A stretch of DNA of 64,000 bases, taken from contig JBBDWL010000129.1 in the NCBI GenBank assembly GCA_040902895.1, positions 11,738 through 75,737 of the forward strand. Reading direction: 5' to 3'. The position numbers and the translations under genes were made by a program. Origin of the DNA: JALYRV01 sp040902895. Lineage in GTDB: Bacteria; Acidobacteriota; Vicinamibacteria; Vicinamibacterales; SCN-69-37. The notes beneath the pieces are model-generated. The model was given only the letters and a program-made list of their open reading frames with translations. It was not told the DNA's origin and did no database searches. Within the stretch, counting starts at the first letter, position 1; each line of letters opens with the position of its first letter. Positions 17,249 through 26,133 of the stretch are shown piece by piece.

Positions 17249-17252
<4 letters not shown>
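15765..17252 (+). CDS. diguanylate cyclase with GAF-like region
   Basis: 495 residues from ATG 15765; the frame is open further upstream only as antisense of the foldase gene. The first 50 residues are strongly basic and low-complexity. About 160-320 resembles a GAF-type sensor (AVLATDPTGETRWLAAEGG...VPLSCDNRVVAVLAGI). About 325-490 is a GGDEF domain with LTQLYNSRFMHAVL, LFIDLDGFKSVND and RFGGDEFAVVLPDT. RETD sits five residues before GGDEF, an intact RxxD inhibitory site, so the enzyme probably makes c-di-GMP under product feedback. Its TGA overlaps the TTG start of mreB, so it is translationally coupled to the rod-shape genes. Confidence 0.9.
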
Positions 17253-18274
<1,022 letters not shown>

Positions 18275-18350
18275 AGCGAGGGAGCGGAGCGGGGCGACGG
18301 GCCCCCGCGAGCGACCGAGCCAGGCGGCATGCAGGGGTCCCCGCCGGAGA
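18275..18350 (+). repeat. GAPRATEPGG repeat, copy A (mreB-mreC junction)
   Basis: A GC-rich element sharing the core CCGCGAGCGACCGAGCC with three other copies in the window. It begins right after the mreB TAG and ends ten bases before the mreC ATG; its end GCCGGAGAG may supply the mreC Shine-Dalgarno. Read in the MreB frame it encodes ERGDGPPRATEPGGMQGSPP. Both hairpins are partly degraded compared with copies C and D. Confidence 0.8.
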
Positions 18351-18360
18351 GCTTAGACTG

Positions 18361-19209
18361 ATGTTGGAGATCCGTCGCAGAACCGGCTACCTGTTCCTCG
18401 CGGTCATGATGGGGCACGTGATTCTCATCTCGGCGCAGGTGCAGGATCAGGGCGGCGCGCGTCTGGCGTCGGCCGTTACCTTCCAGCTCGTCTCGCACAT
18501 CCAGCTCGCGACGGCCCGGGCCGTCGACGGCATCCGCGGCTTTTTTCAAAATTATGTGTGGCTTCGCGGCGCCCGCGCCGAGAACGAGGCGCTGAAGCGG
18601 CAGGTCGTCGAGCTGGGGGGGCAGATCGAGGAACTGCGCGCGCGGACAACACAAGTCTCGAGCCTCGAGGAGCTGCTCAACCTCCGGACATCCCTGCCCA
18701 TCGAAACCATCACCGCGCGCGTGATTGCCGGCGATCCGACGCCCGGCTTCCCGGCGGTCACCATCGACATGGGATCGGGCGACGGCCTGCGTGCGAACAT
18801 GGCGGTCATTGCGCCGCGCGGCGTCGTCGGGCGCATCTACGGCCGCCTCGAAGAGCACGCCGCGCAGGTGCAGCTGATTGTCGGACGCCGCGCCGGCGCC
18901 GCCGCCTATCTCGAACGAACCGGCGCGGGCGGCGTCATCGTGGGATCGAACGCCGATCCGCCGCTCGAGATGGAGGACGTCTCGAATCTCGTCGACGTGC
19001 AGACCGGCGACGTCGTCCTCACTTCCGGCCTTGACGGTATTTTCCCGCGCGGATTCATGATCGGACGCGTCGAAGCGGCCGAGCGCGGCAGCGGCACGTA
19101 TCGCCTCATCGCGGTGCGGCCCACGGTCGACTTCTCGAATCTTCAATACGTGCTGGTTGTCACCGTTCCGCCGTCCGCGCGCTGGGCGCAGGAGGCCGAG
19201 AAGCAATGA
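18361..19209 (+). CDS. mreC: rod shape-determining protein MreC
   Basis: 282 residues. Short cytoplasmic N-terminus, one transmembrane helix (about 8-27), coiled coil about 75-110 (ARAENEALKRQVVELGGQIE), then the periplasmic beta-domain with the conserved MGSGDGLRANMAVIAPRGVVGRI and the ending TVDFSNLQYVLVV. MreC links MreB and MreD to PBP2 and RodA in the elongasome. It overlaps mreD by four bases (19206-19209). Confidence 0.95.
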   Translation: MLEIRRRTGYLFLAVMMGHVILISAQVQDQGGARLASAVTFQLVSHIQLATARAVDGIRGFFQNYVWLRGARAENEALKRQVVELGGQIEELRARTTQVSSLEELLNLRTSLPIETITARVIAGDPTPGFPAVTIDMGSGDGLRANMAVIAPRGVVGRIYGRLEEHAAQVQLIVGRRAGAAAYLERTGAGGVIVGSNADPPLEMEDVSNLVDVQTGDVVLTSGLDGIFPRGFMIGRVEAAERGSGTYRLIAVRPTVDFSNLQYVLVVTVPPSARWAQEAEKQ

Positions 19210-19727
19210 GAGTGCTCGGCATCCTGCTGATCGTCGCGGCAGGGCTGGTGCTGCAGACCTCGCTGACCCGCTTCACCATCGGCGGCGGCTGGGCGCTGGA
19301 CGTGGTGCTCGTCGCCGTCTTTTTCTGTGCGCTCAGCTGGGGTCCTGCGGCCGGGCTGCTGGCCGGCACCGCCGGCGGTCTCGCGCAGGACGCGCTGTCG
19401 GGTGGCGTGCTCGGCGTAGGCGGGCTTTCGAAGACCCTGGTCGGGTTTCTGGCAGGCGCAATCGGCACCCAGTTCATCGTCGCCCAGTTCTTCCCGCGCC
19501 TCGTCGTGTTCGTGATCGGGACGCTGGTGCATCAGTTCTGCTTCTGGGGCATCTATGCGCTGATCGATCAGAGGGCGCCGACTGTGCCGATGGGGAGCGT
19601 GATGATGCAGGCCTTCATCAACGCGGCCATCGGTTTGCTCGTATTCCAGATCATCGAGCTCGCGCCGGGCTTCGCGTCCCGCCGCCGAGCTCGCCGCTCC
19701 CGCCTCAGCAGCGGCGGACGGTGGTGA
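19206..19727 (+). CDS. mreD: rod shape-determining protein MreD
   Basis: 173 residues and almost wholly hydrophobic, with about five transmembrane helices. Typical MreD features are the early LLIVAAGLVLQTSL, the long AGLLAGTAGGLAQDALSG stretch with an intramembrane Asp, and the basic C-terminus SRRRARRSRL. Identified mainly from position between mreC and mrdA, four-base overlap with mreC, length and topology. Confidence 0.92.
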   Translation: MRVLGILLIVAAGLVLQTSLTRFTIGGGWALDVVLVAVFFCALSWGPAAGLLAGTAGGLAQDALSGGVLGVGGLSKTLVGFLAGAIGTQFIVAQFFPRLVVFVIGTLVHQFCFWGIYALIDQRAPTVPMGSVMMQAFINAAIGLLVFQIIELAPGFASRRRARRSRLSSGGRW

Positions 19728-19756
19728 ACATTGCTAAGATCGGTTCTTAGGGCTTT

Positions 19757-21736
19757 ATGACTTCGCCCGTACAGCACGAAGAACGGCACAGTTTCTCGGT
19801 CCGCCTCACGGTGATGAAGGCGGCCGTCATCCTCGTCTTCTCCACACTTGCGGTGGCGTTCTGGTGGCTGCAGGTCGCCCGCCACGAAGAGTTTGCCGCC
19901 AAAGCCGACGCCAACCACATACGCACGATTACGCTGCGTGCGCCGCGCGGCGTGCTGTTCGATCGCGATGGCCAGATCATGGTCGTCAACCAGGAGATTC
20001 AGAACATCTCCATCCTGCGCGAGCAGACCGAGAACATCGACGAGACGCTGGCGCGGCTTGCCGAAATCACGGGGGCCGATCTGGCGACGATGAAGGCCGC
20101 CATCGCCGAGCGCGAGAAAGAGCCGATCTTTCGTCCGATTCCGGTGATCGAAAACGCGACCCGCACGCAGGTCGCGCGCGTCAAGGCTCGGCTGATCGAA
20201 ATTCCCGCGGTGATCGTGCAGGATGTGCCGACGCGCAAATATCCGGACGATCGCCTTGCCGCACATCTGTTCGGGTACGTCGGCGAAGTCAACGAGCAGC
20301 AGCTGGCGCGGCCTGAGTTCGCCACGCTCTCACCCGGTGACATCGTCGGGCATTCGGGCATCGAGCTCGCGCTCAACTCGCTGCTGATGGGCATGGACGG
20401 GGCGCGGTACGTGGTCGTCGACAGCAAGGGACGTGAGATCGAGCATCTCGAAGATGAAGAGCAGGCCCCGGTCGACGGGCAGCGCGTCAAACTGACAATC
20501 GATCTCGACATGCAGAAGGCGCTCGAAGACGCCTTCCGGCATTACAAGTACTGGGGAGCGGCGGCGTTCATCGATCCGAACACCGGCGACGTGCTGGCGA
20601 TGACCAGCCTGCCGGCCTACGATCCCAACGCATTCGCGGTCGGCATCGATCAGGCGACATGGACCTCGCTCAACAAGGATCCCCTGCTTCCGCTCACCAA
20701 CCGTCTCATTCAGGGCACGTTCCCGCCCGGATCGACGTTCAAGATTCTGATGGCCGTCATCGGACTGCAGGAAAAACTCATCACGCCGCAGACGCGCGTG
20801 CACTGTTCCGGCGGCGGCGTCTTCTGGGGTCGTCCCTTCCAGTGTCATCGCGTTCATGGCACCGTCGATCTGCGCCACGCCATCGAACAGTCGTGCAATG
20901 TGTACTTCTACACGATTGGCCAGAAGCTCGGCGACAAGATCGACATCGTGCACAAGTGGGGCGAGCGCCTCGGGCTCGTAGGCAAGACGGGCATCGACCT
21001 GCCGAACGAAGTCCCCGGATTCATCGCGTCGAGCGAGTGGGCCAAGAAGACACGCAAAGATGGCAAGTGGTACCCCGGCGAGACCATCTCGGTGGCAATC
21101 GGACAGGGCGCGGTGGCGGTCACGCCGATGAACCTCGCGATGTTCGCGGCGACCATTGCCAACGGCGGCACGTTGTTCAAGCCGAATCTTTTGAAGGAAG
21201 TCTTTGACGGCAAGGAATGGAAGAGCATTCCGCGTCCGGAGCCAAAAGCGAAAACGAAGATGGATCCGGAGCATGTGAAGGCGATTCGCGAAGGCATGTG
21301 GATGGTCGTCAATGGCGCCGGCACTGGCGGCCGCGCGCGCATGCCCGGCTACGACGTGGCCGGTAAGACCGGTACGGCGCAGGCCAACATCTCGCTCGAG
21401 AACCGCGCGCGGCTGCGCGGCGAGGCGGCCCGCAGATTTCGCGATCACGGCTGGTGGATCTTCTTTGCGCCACAGGCCAAACCGGAAGTCGCCGGCGTGG
21501 TCTTCACGGAGAACTCGGAGCACGGATACCTCAGCGCGCCGATCGCGAAGCACGTGCTCGAGACCTATTTCGCCAAAAAAGAAAAGCGTCCGCTGCCGAA
21601 GCTCGTGCCGGAAGGGACGCCGACGGCGCCTGTGGCGCCGGCTGCGGCTACCGGCACTGCCACTCGTCCAGCACCGGGAACGGGCGGCCATTCGACTCCC
21701 TCCGGTCGCTCAGGGCAAGGCACGGGCGGACGATGA
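19757..21736 (+). CDS. mrdA: penicillin-binding protein 2 (elongasome transpeptidase)
   Basis: 659 residues: one N-terminal transmembrane helix (about 21-41), a pedestal domain with RAPRGVLFDRDG, and a transpeptidase domain with SxxK at Ser326-Lys329 (PPGSTFK), SCN at 379-381 and KTGT at 537-540. It cross-links peptidoglycan during cell elongation with RodA. A Pro/Ala/Thr-rich disordered tail of about 50 residues follows the catalytic domain. Its TGA overlaps the ATG of rodA (21733-21736). Confidence 0.96.
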   Translation: MTSPVQHEERHSFSVRLTVMKAAVILVFSTLAVAFWWLQVARHEEFAAKADANHIRTITLRAPRGVLFDRDGQIMVVNQEIQNISILREQTENIDETLARLAEITGADLATMKAAIAEREKEPIFRPIPVIENATRTQVARVKARLIEIPAVIVQDVPTRKYPDDRLAAHLFGYVGEVNEQQLARPEFATLSPGDIVGHSGIELALNSLLMGMDGARYVVVDSKGREIEHLEDEEQAPVDGQRVKLTIDLDMQKALEDAFRHYKYWGAAAFIDPNTGDVLAMTSLPAYDPNAFAVGIDQATWTSLNKDPLLPLTNRLIQGTFPPGSTFKILMAVIGLQEKLITPQTRVHCSGGGVFWGRPFQCHRVHGTVDLRHAIEQSCNVYFYTIGQKLGDKIDIVHKWGERLGLVGKTGIDLPNEVPGFIASSEWAKKTRKDGKWYPGETISVAIGQGAVAVTPMNLAMFAATIANGGTLFKPNLLKEVFDGKEWKSIPRPEPKAKTKMDPEHVKAIREGMWMVVNGAGTGGRARMPGYDVAGKTGTAQANISLENRARLRGEAARRFRDHGWWIFFAPQAKPEVAGVVFTENSEHGYLSAPIAKHVLETYFAKKEKRPLPKLVPEGTPTAPVAPAAATGTATRPAPGTGGHSTPSGRSGQGTGGR

Positions 21737-22836
21737 TTTTCGAGCGGCGTCTGACGTTTCATCTCGACTGGGCCCTCATGGGCGCGATTCTCGCGCTGTC
21801 GGGCATGGGCCTGCTCATGATCTATTCCACGACCTACGATCTCGGCGCGAACCGCGCCGGCACCGAGTTCTGGAGACAGCTGCAGGCGCTGGTGCTCGGT
21901 GTGGCGCTGATGGCGCTGTGCATGTCGATCGACTATCGATCGCTGACGCAGCGATCGCTTTTCATCTATGGCGGCGTGATCCTGCTCCTGGTCGCCGTGT
22001 TTTTCTTCGGCGCCCAGCGCGGCGGCGCCCGGCGCTGGCTTCCGCTCGGGGTCTTCAATCTTCAGCCGTCCGAATTTGCGCGCGTCGCCATTGCTCTCGT
22101 CCTGGCAATGTACTTCGGCGAGAACCGCCGCGGCGCGCGCACGCCGTCAGACCTCCTGGTCGGCGCCGCCTTCACACTCGTCCCCTTTCTGCTCATCGCC
22201 CGCCAGCCCGATCTCGGCACCGCGGTCACGCTGCTGCCGGTCTATCTGGGCATCGTCTATCTTGCCGGCCTCCGCATGCGGCTGCTTGCCGTCGCGGCGG
22301 TCATCGCGGTCTTGTTGTCTCCGCTCGCCTGGAACTACGCGCTGAAGCCGTACCAGAGAGAGCGCATCCAGACGTTCCTCGATCCCGAGCGCGAGCCTCG
22401 CGGCGCCGGGTATCAGCAGATTCAGGCGCGGGTCACGGTTGGGTCTGGAGGCCTGACCGGCAAGGGGTTCGGCGAGGGGACCCAGGGCGGCTACGGCTTC
22501 CTGCCCGTCGCCCACAACGATTTCGTATTTTCGGTGCTGGCAGAGGAGCACGGCTTCCTCGGCGTGCTCGTGGCGCTCGGCCTGTACCTTTTCGTGATCC
22601 TTCGAAGCCTCGATGCGGCACGTCTGGCCAAAGACAAGGTAGGGACCTACCTGGTCGTGGGCATTGTGTCGGGGTTTGCGTTCCAGGTGATGTACAACAT
22701 CACCATGTCGGCGGGGCTGGCGCCCGTAAAAGGGCTGACGCTGCCGCTCATGAGTTACGGCGGGTCGTCGCTGATTGCGACGTTCGCCGCGTTCGGTCTC
22801 ATCCTGAATGTGCGGATGAGACGGTTTACCAACTAG
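21733..22836 (+). CDS. rodA: peptidoglycan glycosyltransferase RodA (SEDS family)
   Basis: 367 residues with about ten transmembrane helices. SEDS motifs are present: IYSTTYDLGANRAG early, FFGAQRGGARRWLPLGVFNLQPSEFAR, RQPDLGTAV with the essential acidic residue, and the C-terminal GLTLPLMSYGGSSLI. It polymerises lipid II as partner of PBP2. ATG 21733 overlaps the mrdA stop and is the start that gives the standard N-terminus (MIFERRLTFHLDW). Confidence 0.96.
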   Translation: MIFERRLTFHLDWALMGAILALSGMGLLMIYSTTYDLGANRAGTEFWRQLQALVLGVALMALCMSIDYRSLTQRSLFIYGGVILLLVAVFFFGAQRGGARRWLPLGVFNLQPSEFARVAIALVLAMYFGENRRGARTPSDLLVGAAFTLVPFLLIARQPDLGTAVTLLPVYLGIVYLAGLRMRLLAVAAVIAVLLSPLAWNYALKPYQRERIQTFLDPEREPRGAGYQQIQARVTVGSGGLTGKGFGEGTQGGYGFLPVAHNDFVFSVLAEEHGFLGVLVALGLYLFVILRSLDAARLAKDKVGTYLVVGIVSGFAFQVMYNITMSAGLAPVKGLTLPLMSYGGSSLIATFAAFGLILNVRMRRFTN

Positions 22837-22953
22837 TTGCGGAGTCGATGACGCTCGTCCTGACCCTCGCGCTGCTGGCCGCGCTCTTCGCCCTTGCGGG
22901 TGTGGTGCGCCCGGCGCGGGCCACGGCCGCGCCGCTCCGCCGGAGCTTTCCGC

Positions 22954-24633
22954 ATGAACAAGGAGATGATCGTCTCCTCGAACCCGCACGAGACGCGTGT
23001 GGCGATTCTCGAGGACGACCTGGTTGCCGAGATCTTCGTCGAGCGCGAGCATCAGCGCGGCGTGGTTGGCAACATCTACAAGGGCCGGGTCTCGAAAGTG
23101 CTGCCCGGCATGCAGTCGGCGTTCGTTGACATCGGTCTCGAGCGCGACGCCTTCCTCTATGTCACCGACGTCATCAGCCCGGCCGACGCCGTCGAGCGCT
23201 TCGAAACCGACGAAGAACTCGAGCCGGTGATTGCGCCGACGCCCGCCGAGATGGAGGCGGCCGATGAAGCGCAGGACGCGGCCGAGGAGTCGGAGCCGCC
23301 GGAGGTCGCACAGCCGGCACAGCCGGCGCCGCGCGCGCGCAGCGCGCGCCGCGAGGGAGCTGAGCGGGGTGCTGGGGCCCCGCGAGCGACCGAGCCGGGG
23401 TTCGGGGCGGAGCCCCGTAGAAAGATCGAGGAGCTGCTCAAGGAAGGGCAGGAGATCCTCGTCCAGATCGTCAAGGAGCCGCTCGGCACCAAGGGCGCGC
23501 GCATCACCTCGCATCTCAGCCTGCCGGGCCGCTTCCTCGTCTTCATGCCGACCGTCGATCACGTCGGCGTCTCGCGCAAGATCGAGTCGCGCGAGGAGCG
23601 CGCGCGGCTGCGCGGCCTCGTGAAGACCTTCCGGCAGGAGCACGACTTCGGCGGCGGCGTGATCATCCGCACCGCGGCGGCGAGCCGTCCCGAGGCCGAC
23701 ATCAACTCGGACCTCGGCTACTTCCACGAGATCTGGAAAGAGATTCGCGTGAAGATGGAGAGCTCGCGCGCGCCCGCGGTGATCTTCCGCGAGCAGAGCC
23801 TGGTCGCCAAGCTGCTGCGCGATCTGCTCACCGAACAATACTCCGCGATTCGCATCGACAACGAGGCCGAATACCGCCGCGTCGTGGCGCTCATCGAGCG
23901 CTTCATGCCGAACATGCTGCCGCGCATCAAACACTACACGCGCGACTTTCCGATCTTCGAGGAGTACGGCGTGCAGGGCGAGATCGACAAGGCCCTGCGC
24001 AGCAAGGTGTGGCTCAAGTCGGGCGGCTACATCGTGATCAACCAGACGGAGGCCCTCGTCGCGATCGACGTCAACACGGGGCGCTACGTCGGCAAGAAGA
24101 CCGGTCGGCTCGAAGACACCATCCTCAAAACCAATCTCGAAGCGGTGAAGGAGATCGTGCGCCAGATCCGACTGCGCGATCTGGGCGGCATCATCGTGCT
24201 CGATCTGATCGACATGGAGGAGAAGAAGAATCGCCTCAAGGTGTTTCAGGCGGTCGAGCAGGAGCTGCGCAAGGACCGCGCGCCGTCGAAGGCCATCCAG
24301 GTCTCCGACTTCGGCCTCGTCATCGTCACGCGCAAGCGCGTCAAGCAGAGCCTCGAGCGGCAGCTCACCGAGCCGTGCCCGTACTGCGCCGGCTCGGGCA
24401 CGATCAAGGCGACGTCGATGATCTGCTACGAGATTCTGACCGAGGTGCGGAAGATGAGCCCCGATCTCGACGGCCAGGGCCTCGTGCTGCGCGTGAACCC
24501 CGACATCGCGCGCGCGCTGCGCGAGGAAGAGCGCCTGCTGTTCCGCGAGCTGCAGGACTCAGTCGGCAAGGCCGTCACGCTCAAGTCAGACGGGCAGCTC
24601 CATCACGAACAGTTTGATCTGATGGCACTCTGA
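22954..24633 (+). CDS. rng: ribonuclease E/G family endoribonuclease
   Basis: 559 residues from ATG 22954 (SD GGAG nine bases upstream). An N-terminal S1 domain (GVVGNIYKGRVSKVLPGMQSAFVDIG) is interrupted by a long low-complexity insertion of roughly 80 residues (about 85-165), part of which (133-156) is encoded by copy B of the window's repeat. The 5' sensor, RNase H-like and DNase I-like parts follow, with catalytic Asp residues in VAIDVNTGRYVG and IVLDLIDMEEKKNR and the Zn-link PCPYCAGSG. The length suits RNase G rather than RNase E. It cleaves single-stranded AU-rich RNA in rRNA maturation and mRNA decay. Last gene of the rod-shape cluster, a position also seen for rng in E. coli. Confidence 0.94.
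   Translation: MNKEMIVSSNPHETRVAILEDDLVAEIFVEREHQRGVVGNIYKGRVSKVLPGMQSAFVDIGLERDAFLYVTDVISPADAVERFETDEELEPVIAPTPAEMEAADEAQDAAEESEPPEVAQPAQPAPRARSARREGAERGAGAPRATEPGFGAEPRRKIEELLKEGQEILVQIVKEPLGTKGARITSHLSLPGRFLVFMPTVDHVGVSRKIESREERARLRGLVKTFRQEHDFGGGVIIRTAAASRPEADINSDLGYFHEIWKEIRVKMESSRAPAVIFREQSLVAKLLRDLLTEQYSAIRIDNEAEYRRVVALIERFMPNMLPRIKHYTRDFPIFEEYGVQGEIDKALRSKVWLKSGGYIVINQTEALVAIDVNTGRYVGKKTGRLEDTILKTNLEAVKEIVRQIRLRDLGGIIVLDLIDMEEKKNRLKVFQAVEQELRKDRAPSKAIQVSDFGLVIVTRKRVKQSLERQLTEPCPYCAGSGTIKATSMICYEILTEVRKMSPDLDGQGLVLRVNPDIARALREEERLLFRELQDSVGKAVTLKSDGQLHHEQFDLMAL
23351..23420 (+). repeat. GAPRATEPGG repeat, copy B (inside rng)
   Basis: Shares GGGGCCCCGCGAGCGACCGA and flanking bases with copies A, C and D, then diverges into GGGGCGGAGCCCCG, an alternative second hairpin. 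It lies in frame inside the RNase gene and encodes EGAERGAGAPRATEPGFGAE in the S1-domain insertion, using the same frame as the other copies. Confidence 0.75.
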
Positions 24634-24643
24634 TCAGCCCAAT

Positions 24644-24770
24644 GTAAATTGTAAATGGTAAATAGCATTGTCTATTGGGCTATTGCTGCCGCTTCAGTGA
24701 AGCACAACAGCGCCACAGCGTAACGTCGCAATTGCAAAATTTACAATGCTATTTACCATTTACAATTTAC
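24644..24770. repeat. 28-bp perfect AT-rich inverted repeat with 71-bp interior
   Basis: Bases 24644-24671 are the exact reverse complement of 24743-24770 (core TTTACAATTTAC / GTAAATTGTAAA). The arms are about 80% AT in a GC-rich genome. The interior has no ORF and no transposase. It lies between the rng stop and a bidirectional terminator. A MITE-like or REP-like origin is inferred. Confidence 0.8.
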
Positions 24771-24794
24771 CTTTCTGATTGTTGGTTTAAGAAC

Positions 24795-24821
24795 AAAAGG
24801 CCGGCAGGAAGCCGGCCTTTT
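24795..24821. terminator. bidirectional Rho-independent terminator
   Basis: AAAAGGCCGGC, loop AGGAA, GCCGGCCTTTT: an 11-bp perfect stem with a T-run on either strand, between convergent rng (+) and the secreted-protein gene (-). Confidence 0.9.
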
Positions 24822-24850
24822 GATTGTCTATTGAACGTTCTAGCCCCCCG

Positions 24851-25363
24851 CTAGTTCCCCTTGCCCTGATTCCGTGGCACGAGATGCACCAGGTAGTGGT
24901 TGCCGCCGCGGTTGATCCAGACGCGCACGAACTCGTTGTTGCGGAGCATCTCGACCTTGCTCCGGTTCAGGCCGGGCCGCGGGTCGTTGGCTACGCCCGC
25001 GATCTCGGGGGCGGGCACGATGCTGACGACTTCCTTGCCCTTCACGGCTCCGCCCTGGGAGAACTCGACCCAGCGCTCGTAATGTTCGGTGATGCCCGCG
25101 GCCGGCGGCTGTCCCTCGGCCGGCGTCAGTTTCACCGAGTACGTGCCGGCCGGCAGCGCCTCGCCGTTCGCCATGGTGTTGTGGCGGATGCGCACGGTGC
25201 CGAGTGCGAGCTCGCCCATCGGCACCGGCGGCGGCGTGGCCGCTCCCGTGCCGCCCACCTCGCCGGTGCGCGCCGGATTGCCGCCCGTCGTCTGTTGCTG
25301 TGCGAGAGCCGTCGTGGCTCCCAGAGTCGCAACCAGTGCTGCGACGATAAATCGGGTTCTCAT
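24851..25363 (-). CDS. secreted hypothetical protein
   Basis: 170 residues from ATG 25363 with SD AGGAGG eight bases upstream. Signal peptide MRTRFIVAALVATLGATTALA, a short Gly/Pro/Thr-rich linker, then a beta-rich domain (GTVRIRHNTMANGEALPAGTYSVKLT...HYLVHLVPRNQ). The phrase ALPAGTYSVKLTP resembles beta-sandwich lipid- or carbohydrate-associated folds, but no family is recognised with confidence. Second gene of a pair, 13 bp after a barrel-protein gene, ending at a strong terminator. Confidence 0.8.
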   Translation of the reverse strand: MRTRFIVAALVATLGATTALAQQQTTGGNPARTGEVGGTGAATPPPVPMGELALGTVRIRHNTMANGEALPAGTYSVKLTPAEGQPPAAGITEHYERWVEFSQGGAVKGKEVVSIVPAPEIAGVANDPRPGLNRSKVEMLRNNEFVRVWINRGGNHYLVHLVPRNQGKGN

Positions 25364-25376
25364 GTCGTCTGCCTCC

Positions 25377-25922
25377 TCAGAAGAACTTCTTCACACCGGC
25401 GGTCAGTGAGATCCCCGAGGGATCCGGCCGGCCGTCGTCCACTGCCACCCAGTCGTAGCGTCCCTCGAACTTCAGTGCGGCAGTTCGAGTGACGAAGTAG
25501 TCGATCCCGGCCCCGAACGTGAGGCCCGATTTGTTCTCGCTTTCGCCGAAATTCTCGCCGTTTTCCTTCGGCTGCAGGAACCAGACGCCCGCGCCGCCGC
25601 TGACGAAGGGGTGCACCTTGCCGTACTCCCAGTTGTAAAGCAGATCGAGCGCGAGCTTGATCTGACGCTGTGAGTCTTCTTCGTTGCGCTCGAACGCGGG
25701 ATTGGCCCAGCCCAGCGTCGTGCGAACGCCGACGCGGGGTGTCAGATAGTACTCCCACAGTCCATTGACGATCGGCCCGGGCTCGAGTTGATCCCCGGGG
25801 AACAGTATCCCGGCGTCGACCCCGACCGCCATCATCTGTGAGTCAGGAACCCGCGCCTGTGCGAACACCGGGGCGGCATTGATGAGAACCGCCGCCAATG
25901 TCAATCCTGCAAGCTTCTGCAT
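25377..25922 (-). CDS. outer-membrane beta-barrel protein (OmpA/OprF-like porin fold)
   Basis: 181 residues from ATG 25922. Signal peptide MQKLAGLTLAAVLINAAPVFA, then alternating amphipathic strands typical of an eight-stranded barrel (GVDAGILFPGDQL, YYLTPRVGVRTTLGWA, HPFVSGGAGVWFLQP, LTFGAGIDYFVTRTAALKFEGRYDW) ending in the canonical terminal Phe (GVKKFF) recognised by the BAM complex. Function beyond envelope integrity is unknown. Likely co-transcribed with the secreted protein downstream. Confidence 0.82.
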   Translation of the reverse strand: MQKLAGLTLAAVLINAAPVFAQARVPDSQMMAVGVDAGILFPGDQLEPGPIVNGLWEYYLTPRVGVRTTLGWANPAFERNEEDSQRQIKLALDLLYNWEYGKVHPFVSGGAGVWFLQPKENGENFGESENKSGLTFGAGIDYFVTRTAALKFEGRYDWVAVDDGRPDPSGISLTAGVKKFF

Positions 25923-26062
25923 CCTCTGATTGGCCTCCGTGCGTGGGGAGTCAGATTTGGACACCCGTAGCAATGACGGGTCGTGTAGCAAACATCGCGC
26001 CGCACCAGCTGGCCGCTGCCGGCGGGAGGACTGAAGACAAAGACACAAAGATCAAAGCAAAA

Positions 26063-26100
26063 AAGGGGTCCGGCGGCTGAGCTTAGCCGTCGGGCCCCTT
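26063..26100 (-). terminator. Rho-independent terminator after the DUF4097 operon
   Basis: A 16-bp stem (two G-T wobbles) with a six-base loop, followed on the minus strand by TTTTTTGC-like bases. It ends the sigma/anti-sigma/DUF4097 transcription unit, 34 bases after its stop codon. Confidence 0.82.
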
Positions 26101-26133
26101 CTTTGTTCAGTCTTCGATCTTTAGTCTTTGGTC

